DNA from: Anabaena cylindrica PCC 7122
Lineage (GTDB): Bacteria; Cyanobacteriota; Cyanobacteriia; Cyanobacteriales; Nostocaceae
DNA: 64,000 nt
Reading direction: 5' to 3'
Assembly: GCF_000317695.1 (NCBI RefSeq)
Contig: NC_019771.1
Span: 930,001 to 994,000 of the forward strand
This document shows positions 8,786 through 17,084 of the stretch, piece by piece (the first letter of the stretch is position 1; every line of letters begins with the position of its first letter). Both the position numbers and the translations under genes were made by a program. The notes under the pieces were generated by a model. The model made no database searches. It was not told where the DNA came from and worked only from the letters and a program-made list of their open reading frames with translations.

Positions 8786-9970
8786 GTGACTAATCAAGAA
8801 AATATTACCTCGTCGGCAGTCGCTCATGGGGGCAACTTCCAAGACCTCGCTGCCTCCCAATCTCCAGCGCGAACCCCTTTATATCAAACGAGTGTAGAAC
8901 TCAAAGCCCGCTTCACCAATTTTGGTGGCTGGGAAATGCCCGTACAATATAGCGGTATCAGTAGCGAACACCAAGCGGTCAGAAACAACGCCGGAATGTT
9001 TGACATTTCCCACATGGGCAAATTTACCCTTCAAGGTAAAACCCTCATTGACCAACTTCAGAACTTAGTTCCCTCAGACTTGAGTCGCCTACAACCCGGT
9101 CAGGCCCAATATACAGTATTGTTAAATGCTGAAGCCGGAATTATTGACGACATCATTATTTATTATTTAGGCAAAGACACCACAGATACACAAAACGTAG
9201 TCATTATAGTCAATGCCTCAACCACCGATAAAGATAAAGCATGGATCTTGGCACACTTAGACCCTAATATAGTCCACTTTCAAGACCTGTCACGGCATAA
9301 AGTTTTAATTGCCGTACAAGGGCCAAAAGCTACCAGCCATCTCCAGTCCTTAGTTTCAGCAGATTTAACACCAGTCAAAGCCTTTGGGCATATAGAAACA
9401 ACCATTCTCAGTCACCCCGCTTTCCTCGCCCGTACAGGCTACACTGGAGAAGATGGCTTTGAAGTCATGGTAGATCCAGAAGTAGGGGTAAAATTATGGC
9501 AACATCTCCATAATCTTGGTGTCATCCCTTGCGGACTCGGTGCCAGAGACACTCTGCGTCTGGAAGCAGCAATGGCACTTTATGGTCAAGACATCGACGA
9601 TCATACCACACCCTTAGAAGCTGGTTTAGGTTGGTTAGTTCATTTAGATACCAAAGGCGATTTTATTGGGCGTAGTGTTTTAGAACAACAAAAAACTGAA
9701 GGAGTGCGTCGTAAACTCGTAGGTTTACAAACCCAAGGCAGAAATATTGCTCGTCATGGCTACCCAGTGTTATCCTCAAGTCAAGTTGTTGGAGAAGTAA
9801 CTAGTGGAACTATCTCACCAACACTAGGTTATCCCATAGCCTTAGCTTACGTTCCTACCCAATTAGCAACCGTCAAACAGCAGCTAGAAGTGGAAATTCG
9901 GGGTAAAGCGTACCCCGCAGTAGTTATCAAACGTCCCTTTTATCGCTCAAAAAATCGTGTAACTAATTGA
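8786..9970 (+). CDS. gcvT: glycine cleavage system T protein (aminomethyltransferase)
   Basis: The 394-aa T protein takes the aminomethyl group from lipoylated H protein and transfers its carbon to tetrahydrofolate, releasing ammonia. Family motifs are FGGWEMPVQYSG near residue 46, GMFDISHMGK, RTGYTGEDGFEV and CGLGARDTLRLEAAMALYG, which frames the folate site. The only plausible start is GTG 8786; no in-frame ATG occurs before the conserved MPVQYSG. A roughly 25-residue N-terminal extension precedes the family start (TPLYQTSVELKARF). gcvH follows after 81 bases, so they are probably cotranscribed. I looked for a glycine riboswitch in the leader and saw none. Confidence 0.95.
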   Translation: MTNQENITSSAVAHGGNFQDLAASQSPARTPLYQTSVELKARFTNFGGWEMPVQYSGISSEHQAVRNNAGMFDISHMGKFTLQGKTLIDQLQNLVPSDLSRLQPGQAQYTVLLNAEAGIIDDIIIYYLGKDTTDTQNVVIIVNASTTDKDKAWILAHLDPNIVHFQDLSRHKVLIAVQGPKATSHLQSLVSADLTPVKAFGHIETTILSHPAFLARTGYTGEDGFEVMVDPEVGVKLWQHLHNLGVIPCGLGARDTLRLEAAMALYGQDIDDHTTPLEAGLGWLVHLDTKGDFIGRSVLEQQKTEGVRRKLVGLQTQGRNIARHGYPVLSSSQVVGEVTSGTISPTLGYPIALAYVPTQLATVKQQLEVEIRGKAYPAVVIKRPFYRSKNRVTN

Positions 9971-10051
9971 TAACCTTTGAAGGTTTTAAGGAATAATGTG
10001 TTTTGGGTTACTGTTGTAACACTAATTTTTGAACGTGGAAGAGGAAGTTTT

Positions 10052-10441
10052 ATGTCTTTTGAATATCCGCAAGATTTGCGATATCTAGATTCTCATGAGT
10101 ATGCACGCTTAGATGGAGAAATCGCTACTATTGGGATTAGCGCATTTGCTGTAGATGAATTGGGTGATATTGTACATTTAGAACTGGCAGACATTGGAGA
10201 TGCGATTAGCCTGGGTGACAAATTTGGCACAATCGAATCAGTAAAAGCCGTTGAGGAACTCAATGCACCAATCAGCGGTACAGTAATAGAACGCAATGAG
10301 ATTTTGATTCAATTTCCCGAACAAGTATCAGACGACCCACATGGTGAAGGTTGGTTGATCAAAGTCCGTATCAATGACCCTGGTGAGCTTGATGAAGCCA
10401 TGACAGCCGATGAATATCGTGCTTTGGTAGAAGGCGAGTAA
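10052..10441 (+). CDS. gcvH: glycine cleavage system H protein
   Basis: The 129-aa H protein is the mobile lipoyl carrier that shuttles the aminomethyl group between P, T and L proteins. The lipoylation lysine is in GTIESVKAVEELNAPISG, and the C-terminal GEGWLIKVRI is diagnostic. ATG 10052 is preceded by a GAGGAAG ribosome binding site. A longer in-frame reading from 9977 adds 25 non-conserved residues and lacks such a site. gcvP, commonly linked to gcvT and gcvH, does not follow; a lysozyme gene in the opposite direction does. Confidence 0.95.
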   Translation: MSFEYPQDLRYLDSHEYARLDGEIATIGISAFAVDELGDIVHLELADIGDAISLGDKFGTIESVKAVEELNAPISGTVIERNEILIQFPEQVSDDPHGEGWLIKVRINDPGELDEAMTADEYRALVEGE

Positions 10442-10502
10442 TACAGCGTGAATCACCTACACTGAATTGAAGTACCAAGAACAGTGTCGGCTTCTGTAAT
10501 CA

Positions 10503-10555
10503 TGGGGGAGTGCCGCAGCTTAGACTTGTTTCTAAGCTTTGGTCTTAACTCCCCA
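10503..10555 (+). terminator. nested stem-loop 3' of gcvH
   Basis: An outer stem pairs 10503-10511 with 10548-10555 (one bulged G), and an inner perfect 8-bp stem pairs AGCTTAGA (10517-10524) with TCTAAGCT (10531-10538). It lies 62 bases after gcvH and 40 bases before the convergent lysozyme stop. No T-run follows, so the role as terminator or RNA 3'-end is inferred. A small RNA is possible. Confidence 0.35.
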
Positions 10556-10594
10556 ATCAACATTTAGATATTGCTTGCCACTGACCTTTCAGGT

Positions 10595-11356
10595 TCAGTA
10601 GGGGACTGACGGCAAACTAGTTAAAAATAGTTTAGCTTCTGCCAATCTCCTGCGCTTTAAACCCTCCTCAACCAGGCTACCAGGGCTTCTGTACTTAACA
10701 AAAGTTTCTTCAATTTCATCCCACTGTTGATTTTTTAAAACTCTAGTAATGCTCTGGAAATTAGCACCACCATAAAAATTAGCACCTAAGTTGTAACAAA
10801 AACTTAATAAGGCTCCCTGTTGGTTAGGGTTCAACTCATTCCATACAGGAATTTTTTGCAGACTTGGTAAATAATTATTTTCTAGTTGAGAAATCAAAAG
10901 TTCTTCTGCTTCTTCTTTAGTAATTTTTTCACCTAACTTCCATTCACTACCATCTTTTTTGCGAGTAGTTCCCCAACCAATAGTGATGGGTTTACCACCA
11001 TTTTTAGGATCAGGATCAGGATAAGCCTCTAAAGACAACCCTTCAAATTCTTTAATCAGAGAAATTCCTGAAAGCGGTAGTTTTCCAGATTTGCCACCAT
11101 AAAAGTTTTGATTTAAGTTGGCAATAGACTGATTTAAAGCATTCTGAGTAATCACTCCCACAATTCCATCAGCTTCAAGTCTCTGTTGTTGTTGAAACTG
11201 TTGCACAGCCGCTAGAGTTTTGTTACCAAAATCACCATCTATCAAACCTGGATCTAGGTTGAGCGCTTTTAATATTTGTTGTAAATGCTCAACTTTTACA
11301 CCTTTTGAGCCTAGTCTGAGAACTTGATTGGGATTGAGGATTAATTCGGTGATCAT
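10595..11356 (-). CDS. peptidoglycan-binding domain plus GH24 lysozyme
   Basis: The 253-aa protein joins an N-terminal PG_binding_1 domain (LRLGSKGVKVEHLQQILKAL to DGDFGNKTLAAVQQFQQ and ADGIVG, residues about 12-70) to a phage-type lysozyme domain. The GH24 catalytic glutamate is in LIKEFEG near residue 100, followed by EAYPDPDP and TIGWGTT. The C-terminus (NQQGALLSFCYNLG, GLKRRRLAEAKLF) is also typical. It should cleave the glycan strand of peptidoglycan. No signal peptide or holin is evident and no phage genes surround it, so it may be a domesticated endolysin or act by leaderless export. Confidence 0.88.
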   Translation of the reverse strand: MITELILNPNQVLRLGSKGVKVEHLQQILKALNLDPGLIDGDFGNKTLAAVQQFQQQQRLEADGIVGVITQNALNQSIANLNQNFYGGKSGKLPLSGISLIKEFEGLSLEAYPDPDPKNGGKPITIGWGTTRKKDGSEWKLGEKITKEEAEELLISQLENNYLPSLQKIPVWNELNPNQQGALLSFCYNLGANFYGGANFQSITRVLKNQQWDEIEETFVKYRSPGSLVEEGLKRRRLAEAKLFLTSLPSVPY

Positions 11357-11669
11357 GATGCTATTGTGGTGGATTTAATTTTAAGAAATCTGGCATTTTC
11401 TTATTATCTATGATTGGCATATTGTAATAATTGAATAAAAATAAATATTCGTAACCATTTTTTAATTAAATTTTGCTCAACAGCTACAAGACAAACAAGG
11501 AAACTCTGATTTAATATTCCAGTGTTTACCGTCGTGAAGTAGTAGGGTTTCTAGAAAAGTTTTGGAAAACGCATATTTAAATTTTGTCAATGTCCATTGT
11601 CATGATCATGCAAATAGATAAAAATCAAGGATATGATAAGTTATTCCCAATTCCCAATATAAAATTGAT
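11357..11669. other. intergenic region, nothing recognised
   Basis: 313 AT-rich bases between divergent genes. No ORF, hairpin terminator or repeat family was recognised. Promoters of the lysozyme gene and of the YciI gene are expected here. Confidence 0.4.
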
Positions 11670-11936
11670 ATGCCTTGGTTTGTAAAGATTGAAGCAGGTA
11701 AAGTGGATAAACCCACCTTTGATCAATATGTACCCGCCCACACAGCTTATGTACAAGACTTGATAGACAAAGGACACAAAGCTAAAACAGGCTATTGGGC
11801 GCAAAAAGGAGGGGGAATGATGCTGTTTGAGGCAGCGTCAATGGATGAAGCACAGGCCATAGTTGCTGGTGATCCCTTGGTACATAACGGTTGTGTCACT
11901 TATCAGCTTTACGAATGGCGAATTGTTATGGAATGA
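11670..11936 (+). CDS. YciI family protein
   Basis: The 88-aa protein is a single YCII dimeric alpha/beta-barrel domain. The family histidine/aspartate pair is visible: H23 in VPAHTAYVQDLIDKGH, and an acidic residue in AGDPLVHNGCVTYQLYEW. Family members bind small ligands or have weak dehalogenase-like or dehydratase-like chemistry; no function is assigned to this one. It is followed at once by the SRP RNA gene on the same strand. Confidence 0.85.
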   Translation: MPWFVKIEAGKVDKPTFDQYVPAHTAYVQDLIDKGHKAKTGYWAQKGGGMMLFEAASMDEAQAIVAGDPLVHNGCVTYQLYEWRIVME

Positions 11937-11974
11937 CACACAATTACTGAATTTTTATGTTATGATTACTTTTA

Positions 11975-12068
11975 GACCTGGATCTATGCAACTTCAACGC
12001 CCAAATCTTGTCAGGACCGGAAGGTAGCAGCAATAAGGGATGCTTGTGGTAGGCGTAGTCTCCGGGTC
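11975..12068 (+). ncRNA. ffs: signal recognition particle RNA, small bacterial type
   Basis: The universally conserved SRP domain IV is present: GTCAGGACCGGAAGGTAGCA at 12010-12029 with its GGAA tetraloop and the opposing bulge sequence. The ends close as a long hairpin: GACCTGGA (11975-11982) pairs with TCCGGGTC (12061-12068). This gives about 94 nt, the 4.5S-like form lacking an Alu domain. It binds Ffh to target membrane proteins. The exact termini are estimated from the pairing. Confidence 0.93.
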
Positions 12069-12096
12069 GCCCCATTTTTAGGAGCGCTTTGCAGCA

Positions 12097-12480
12097 ATGC
12101 CTGGTTTTGGAGATATTGTTCAAAAAGCTTTTTACCTTGGTGTAGGCTTGGCTTCTTACGCTGGTGAGAAAGCAGGGGGAAAATTAGCCGAACTGCGATC
12201 GCAAGTCCAAAAACTGGCTGACGAGATGGTGGCTAAGGGCGAAATGAATACAGAAGAAGCTCGTCGTTTCGTCGAAGATATGATGAAGCAAGCCCAACAA
12301 CCCCAAGCACCTGGTGATACACCTGAAAAAACAGCCCCTTCTGAACCTCGTCGCATCGAAATCTTGGAGGTAGATGAAGAACCAGCTGTTAAACAAGAAC
12401 CAACTGGAAATGTTGATCATTTACGCCAACAAGTACTAGAATTGCAGCAAAAGTTAGAGCAACTCAAAAACGATCAGTAA
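12097..12480 (+). CDS. phasin-like / coiled-coil small protein
   Basis: The 127-aa protein starts MPGFGDIVQKAFYLGVGLAS and continues as an amphipathic helix (SQVQKLADEMVAKGEMNTEEARRFVEDMMKQ). It then has a proline-rich acidic linker and a C-terminal leucine-heptad coiled coil (LRQQVLELQQKLEQLKNDQ). The N-terminal half resembles polyhydroxyalkanoate-granule phasin family proteins (PhaF/PhaI-like helices). The role is not proven. An AGGAG site lies about 12 bases before the ATG. It begins 28 bases after the SRP RNA. Confidence 0.65.
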   Translation: MPGFGDIVQKAFYLGVGLASYAGEKAGGKLAELRSQVQKLADEMVAKGEMNTEEARRFVEDMMKQAQQPQAPGDTPEKTAPSEPRRIEILEVDEEPAVKQEPTGNVDHLRQQVLELQQKLEQLKNDQ

Positions 12481-12637
12481 AAAATTACTTTTTACTTTGA
12501 GAACTCAGCAAAAGTTGTCAGTTGGCAATGATGATATATGCACAGCTTGTTTTATGTGCATTTCCTATTGTGTACACTAGCACTTACAAGCAGGTATATC
12601 AAGCATCCTGTTTGTAGCCATTAAGGCAGTTAAGCTT

Positions 12638-13036
12638 ATGGAACCGTGGCAAAAAGACTTAGTTGAAATCATCGAAACTTTGGCTGATGAAGTAGAGAGC
12701 TTCTTCCTAGTAATGAATGATATGGTAGATTCATTTTTTGAACTGACGGAAGAAATTACCGAACAGATACACAATAGCATTGCCGCTGACATTGACCAGT
12801 ACTTACAAGAATTAGCCGAACCGCTTTTGGAAGTTTACTGGGAATTGGAAGACGTGGTAGGAGATGTCGATCCCGGTTTTCCTTATGCAGTTGAACCTAC
12901 AATAGAAAAAAATGCCGCTTGTATCGGTTGTAGCAACTATCATGGGCAAGTTTATAGCGGTAACTTGCTAGTTTGTGCTATGCATCCCCACGGTTGGGAT
13001 GACGCGAATTGTCCAGACTGGGAAACAAGTTCTTAG
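12638..13036 (+). CDS. conserved cyanobacterial protein, acidic helix plus Cys/His-rich tail
   Basis: The 132-aa protein has a strongly acidic helical N-terminal two-thirds (residues 1-85, rich in E, D and L). The C-terminal segment CIGCSNYHGQVYSGNLLVCA, then MHPHGWDDANCPDW, has four cysteines and two or three histidines that could bind a metal. I recognise the type as a cyanobacterial hypothetical protein but not a named function. It stands alone, 157 bases after the phasin-like gene. Confidence 0.7.
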   Translation: MEPWQKDLVEIIETLADEVESFFLVMNDMVDSFFELTEEITEQIHNSIAADIDQYLQELAEPLLEVYWELEDVVGDVDPGFPYAVEPTIEKNAACIGCSNYHGQVYSGNLLVCAMHPHGWDDANCPDWETSS

Positions 13037-13122
13037 TACCGAGTTATGAGTACCTAGTAATGATTTAGCAATCAATGTTAGATTAAAGTTTATGAATCTC
13101 TGCATTTTTTTGACTAAATTTT

Positions 13123-13551
13123 ATGAGTAATACCTTACCTGAGACTGTTACCCCAGCAAACCCAGAAATGAAATATGGTGAACGCGAGATTGCAGAAGGG
13201 AAATTAATTACATTTCCTAACCCGCGTGTGGGTAGACGCTACGATATTAGTATTACCTTGCCGGAATTTACCTGTAAATGTCCATTTTCCGGTTATCCTG
13301 ACTTTGCGACTATTTATATCACCTATATCCCTGATGAACGGGTGGTAGAATTGAAGGCTTTGAAGCTGTATATTAATAGTTATCGCGATCGCTATATTTC
13401 CCACGAAGAAACAGCAAATCAAATCTTAGATGATTTTGTTGCTGCTTGCGAACCTTTGGAAGTTACGGTGAAGACTGATTTTACTCCCCGTGGAAATGTG
13501 CATACCGTGGTTGAGGTAAAACATATAAAAGAAAAAGAAGAGATTTTTTAA
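13123..13551 (+). CDS. queF: NADPH-dependent preQ0 reductase
   Basis: The 142-aa protein is a short, type I (YkvM-like) QueF, which reduces 7-cyano-7-deazaguanine to the aminomethyl form for queuosine in tRNA wobble positions. The catalytic cysteine lies in EFTCKCPFSGYPDFATIYI, with the catalytic aspartate in the same segment. The QueF signature for NADPH follows as ELKALKLYINSYRDRYISHE. It is homologous to tunnelling-fold GTP cyclohydrolase I. The AT-rich 86-bp leader shows no obvious preQ1 riboswitch. Confidence 0.95.
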   Translation: MSNTLPETVTPANPEMKYGEREIAEGKLITFPNPRVGRRYDISITLPEFTCKCPFSGYPDFATIYITYIPDERVVELKALKLYINSYRDRYISHEETANQILDDFVAACEPLEVTVKTDFTPRGNVHTVVEVKHIKEKEEIF

Positions 13552-13565
13552 CCCAGAATTTTTTT

Positions 13566-13591
13566 GTAGTGAGGGCTTAAGTCACCACTAC
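13566..13591 (+). terminator. hairpin after queF
   Basis: GTAGTG (13566-13571) pairs with CACTAC (13586-13591) and is followed by GAACGTTTTTG. It resembles the widespread cyanobacterial GTAGTGAGGGC-type hairpin repeat, with a degenerate inner stem. It lies 14 bases after queF and could terminate it. Confidence 0.4.
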
Positions 13592-13627
13592 GAACGTTTT
13601 TGACTACAACTTTCAGAATATAGCAAT

Positions 13628-14041
13628 TTATTCATCTAAAACAAAAGAAACAAAAGCAGTTCCTTCTGGTAAATTATGAGTAATAAATTGTTTAGCTATA
13701 GACAAGCTTTCTGGAATATAGCCTTTCCCACTCTAGTTAGATACAAAATTACCCCTCCCCAACCCTCCCCTTACCAAGGGGAGGGTGCGCGACAGCGCGG
13801 GTGGGGTGTATTTCATGAGATTGGGAATTGCTATATCATCAATTTCACTTAAATCTAATGAACCAGGATCTTCGGCAATTTGATCATTAAAATAACACCA
13901 TAAATTTACACCTAAAATTAAAATATCTCTAGATTCAATCTCTTTAATAAAGTCAAGTGCATGAGTAGGAGTTAATAACAATTCTCCAGCTTTAATGAAT
14001 CCTGTTTTTTGATATTCATCAATTAATTTCATATTTTTCAT
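13628..14041 (-). pseudogene. small immunity-like gene interrupted by an inserted repeat
   Basis: The frame starting at 14041 encodes a 102-aa product whose last 25 or so residues are the translation of a C-rich repeat (13741-13810). It stops at a TAG (13733-13735). In the same frame beyond that stop, the original C-terminus continues (GYIPESLSIAKQFITHNL, then a short tail ending VLDE) to a TAA at 13628-13630. The total is 138 codons with one internal stop. The intact part (ALDFIKEIESRDILILGVNL, WCYFNDQI) resembles polymorphic-toxin immunity proteins of the Imm40 type; that assignment is tentative. No toxin gene is nearby. Confidence 0.6.
13741..13810. repeat. C-rich hairpin repeat inserted in a coding region
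   Basis: ACCCTCCCCTT (13752-13762) pairs with AAGGGGAGGGT (13766-13776), and a further CGCG-rich hairpin follows before GTGGGGTG. This CCCTCCCC…GGGGAGGG element is a common dispersed repeat in Nostocales genomes. Here it lies inside the small immunity-like gene. Confidence 0.65.
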
Positions 14042-14141
14042 TCCTTTTTGAGTTGTTAGTAAAAAATCATTTTAGTTTCTTACTCAATAACTTAATTGAA
14101 TCATTCAGTTTAGTATTGTTTTTCAATCCAGTTAGGATCAT

Positions 14142-14843
14142 TTAATTTTTGAGAGATTTCCGACGACGTAATCTGTTAATAAATTTAAATACCTTACCTG
14201 CAAAAGAATTTACAAAGCGGTAGGTTTTGCGAACCCTATCTAAAAGTGGATAAGGTACTCGCAACCGCAAAGGATAGAAAATAGGCAAATATATCAAATA
14301 ATAAGCCTTTTTCAAACTATCCCATTTTGAGCAGTATTCCTGTTGCAGAAAATCAGAAATATCAACAACTAAACCTCTCCCCTCAGACATCATCACATTC
14401 TTGCCATGAACATCATGAGGGTAAAGTCCACGAGTTCGCGCATAGTCTAAAGCACTATCAATATCTCTGATTACTTGGGGAGGAATACGCAAACCTTTGT
14501 GCAGACAGTCATAAAGGGTAACACCATATAATCTTTTCAAGACTAACAAGCCTTCGTGGGCATAAAAACACTCAGAAAAAGCCGGGTGTGAACCAAGACG
14601 ATTGTAAACTTCTAGTTCCTCCTCAAACCCAGGACGACCGGGGGCATAAACTTTAACCACCAAGTCTGGGTATTCAGGATGATAAACCACTGCTGCGTAG
14701 TTTCCTGTACCTAGTAGTTGCCAAGGCGCGGGAATATGGCGTACTTGTGCTGGGTTGTGAGGATGAACACTTTCCACAATTAACTGTGGAATCAGTTCTT
14801 GGTGAATACTTGCAATCAGTGATTGAATATTGGATTTATTCAT
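14142..14843 (-). CDS. protein kinase-fold protein (Ser/Thr kinase-like)
   Basis: The 233-aa protein keeps a shortened kinase fold. It has a glycine loop-like LLGTGNYAAVVYHPEYPDLV, the VAIK-like lysine in LVVKVYAPG, a conserved glutamate in EEELEVYNRL and a catalytic loop HDVHGKNVM. The magnesium-binding position reads VVDISDF in place of DFG. The activation segment and C-lobe are abbreviated and basic (RRRKSLKN end), as in RIO/ABC1-like small kinases. I chose ATG 14843 over an upstream GTG at 14861. Substrate is unknown. It lies downstream of ccs1 on the same strand with a 54-bp gap and could be cotranscribed. Confidence 0.72.
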   Translation of the reverse strand: MNKSNIQSLIASIHQELIPQLIVESVHPHNPAQVRHIPAPWQLLGTGNYAAVVYHPEYPDLVVKVYAPGRPGFEEELEVYNRLGSHPAFSECFYAHEGLLVLKRLYGVTLYDCLHKGLRIPPQVIRDIDSALDYARTRGLYPHDVHGKNVMMSEGRGLVVDISDFLQQEYCSKWDSLKKAYYLIYLPIFYPLRLRVPYPLLDRVRKTYRFVNSFAGKVFKFINRLRRRKSLKN

Positions 14844-14897
14844 AGGAATAAAATACACCACTTAATTGCTATTATGCCCCAAATATGCAGAAAAAGA

Positions 14898-16265
14898 TTA
14901 TTTTTGTGCTGGGTTAGTCAGTTGATCTAAAATCTCTAAAACCTCTCTTTCAAAAGCAACTTGAGCGCGGTTAGTCTTACCACCTACATACAGCATATCG
15001 CCCTTTTGTAAAGCCCAAACTTGGGAATGGGAAAAATAACTCATCACTACACCCAACATTAGTAAAGCAAACCCTGCATAAACAATGGGAATACCAGGAT
15101 CAAATTTAATTTGTAAACCTGTACTACCAACAACATCAAGGATTTTCAAATTGATTCCATTTACAGGAACAGACATTCCTGCACGAACAGTATTAATTAA
15201 TTTGCCTTGAGCATCATAAATTAATACCATACCTTGCAAATCTTTTGCCAGCAGAGATACACCTTCACTTAAATCAGGTTTAGTGGGAATCCAAGTTCCC
15301 CAAATCCTTCCTTTCCCTTTGGTGTCTAACTGCGCCATAGGTAATTGAAAAATTGGACTTTTATTTAATCTCACGCGGACGCTAGAAATTCCCCAATCAG
15401 TTTGATAAAAAACTACGCCATGATAACGCAGAGGTTGGTTAACAAAAATCTTCTCATGGTTAACTTCTTTCCCCTCATTATTCAACACAGATAGATCAGA
15501 ATAAAATTGATCAATTCCCCCTGTAGGAGTGTAATCAATCCAAAACCGATTTACACGTACAGACCAATCTTTTAACACATCCTGAGATGACCAAGGGCCA
15601 GCATCAATCAAATTTTTGACTTGAAAAGTTTCACCACTAGAAATCATTTCTTGAGCCATAAAACCCGTCATCGCGCCCCAAATTCCCCCTAAGAGGATAG
15701 CGACGATACCAATATGGACAACAATTGGCCCAATGCGACCGACTATTCCTTTACGGGCATAGAGAAGATCATCTTTTTCCTGAAATATCCGATAACGTTT
15801 TTCTTGTAATATTGGAGTGAGTGACTGCAAAGAACTCGCATCTAATTCTGCACTCAAAGCTAACTTTTGAAATTGTCTAGGTTCTTCATAATATTTCCAA
15901 CGTTGTGCAGCTTTTAAAGCTGGTAATTGACGAGTAAAAGTACAAGCAGTTAAACTGGTTCCAAATAAAACTAATAAAGCTAAAAACCACCAAGTTCGAT
16001 ATACATGATCTAACCCCACAACTTGAATTACTTTCCAAGAAAGGAACCCAAATAAAGCCGGATGTTCTGGGTAATTAGATTGATAAAATGCTGGCAACTG
16101 TCCCTGTTCAATTACCGTGCCACTGACGCTAAATAAGGCAATTACTAATAACAGGATAATTGCCAAACGTAAATCAGTTAATACAGGCAAAATCTCACGC
16201 CGGATAAATCGCCAAGGTATTAACCACCAACTTAATTCTGTGGATGTTGTATTATCTAAAGTCAT
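14898..16265 (-). CDS. ccs1: cytochrome c biogenesis protein Ccs1/ResB
   Basis: The 455-aa membrane protein is the ResB-like half of the system II cytochrome c synthetase. With CcsA it delivers haem to apocytochromes such as cytochrome f. Transmembrane helices are visible at about residues 30-50 (LRLAIILLLVIALFSVSGTV), 90-110, 180-200 and near 400 (IPIVYAGFALLMLGVVMSYF), with a large lumenal domain between the last two. The AIILLLVIA…GTVIEQ start and the FYQTDWG motif fit the family. It starts 2 bases after ccdA. CcsA is not in this window. Confidence 0.93.
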   Translation of the reverse strand: MTLDNTTSTELSWWLIPWRFIRREILPVLTDLRLAIILLLVIALFSVSGTVIEQGQLPAFYQSNYPEHPALFGFLSWKVIQVVGLDHVYRTWWFLALLVLFGTSLTACTFTRQLPALKAAQRWKYYEEPRQFQKLALSAELDASSLQSLTPILQEKRYRIFQEKDDLLYARKGIVGRIGPIVVHIGIVAILLGGIWGAMTGFMAQEMISSGETFQVKNLIDAGPWSSQDVLKDWSVRVNRFWIDYTPTGGIDQFYSDLSVLNNEGKEVNHEKIFVNQPLRYHGVVFYQTDWGISSVRVRLNKSPIFQLPMAQLDTKGKGRIWGTWIPTKPDLSEGVSLLAKDLQGMVLIYDAQGKLINTVRAGMSVPVNGINLKILDVVGSTGLQIKFDPGIPIVYAGFALLMLGVVMSYFSHSQVWALQKGDMLYVGGKTNRAQVAFEREVLEILDQLTNPAQK

Positions 16266-16267
16266 GC

Positions 16268-17008
16268 CTAGAAACTACCAATGGGGATGCGAGAAATTAA
16301 GGAAAATACGCCAAATCCTACTAATAATGCACCACTGATAGGATTAATCCAACCAGACCAGCGACGCAATTCTAATAGTTTTTTTATTGATGCAGTAAAT
16401 GTACCCGCTAAAATTAATGGGGCTACATATCCGGCTGTGTAAGAAAGTAATAAAACAGCACCTAAAATTAAATCTTGGGTATTAGCAACCCAACCTAATA
16501 AACTAGCTAAAACTGGTGTACTACAAGGTGAAGCGACTAACCCAAATGTTAAACCAATGCAATAAGAACGGACTCCGGGAGGCAAATCTTGGGAAATCCA
16601 ATTTGTTTCGTTCAAAGATGGAAATTGTATAGGTAAGGCTTCTAATAAATTAAGCCCCATAATAATAGCAATAATGCTGACAATAATTGGTAAACCAATT
16701 CCCACTTGACCGTAGACTTTTCCAACTAAACCTGCTACGATTCCCATCCCTGCTAATGTGGTTGCTAATCCCAAAGCAAACCAAGTAGACTGTGCTGCGG
16801 CTTGTAAACGGCTTTTGGCTTCATAACCACCAATGTAGCCGATGGTAATCGGCAACATAGACAGCATACATGGCGTAAGGCTGGTGAGCAAGCCAGCCGC
16901 AAATATGATGCCAATACTCACAACGCTGAGGTGGGTGAGTTGGTTAGCAACAAGGGTGTTGGCAAATTGTTCAAGTTCGTAAATTCGGGAAGCGAGAGTT
17001 TCTAGCAT
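16268..17008 (-). CDS. ccdA: thiol-disulfide transport protein CcdA
   Basis: The 246-aa protein has six predicted transmembrane helices and moves reducing equivalents from stromal thioredoxin across the thylakoid membrane. This keeps apocytochrome CXXCH cysteines reduced. The two redox cysteines sit in the family motifs LTSLTPCMLSMLPITIGY (helix 1) and GLVASPCSTPVLASLLGW (helix 4). It forms an operon with ccs1, with only 2 bases between them. This is the usual system II arrangement and ties it to maturation of PetA. Confidence 0.95.
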   Translation of the reverse strand: MLETLASRIYELEQFANTLVANQLTHLSVVSIGIIFAAGLLTSLTPCMLSMLPITIGYIGGYEAKSRLQAAAQSTWFALGLATTLAGMGIVAGLVGKVYGQVGIGLPIIVSIIAIIMGLNLLEALPIQFPSLNETNWISQDLPPGVRSYCIGLTFGLVASPCSTPVLASLLGWVANTQDLILGAVLLLSYTAGYVAPLILAGTFTASIKKLLELRRWSGWINPISGALLVGFGVFSLISRIPIGSF

Positions 17009-17084
17009 GGATATGTGTGTGGGAATGCTTGCTCTGCTTGAATTTTAGCGTATTTTGGATAATCAGGCGAGAATCAAGCTGTGG

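Noticed and set aside
12184..12420. Minus-strand ORFs over the phasin-like gene
   Set aside because: Shadows of the plus-strand gene, which has a ribosome site and a clear helical composition.
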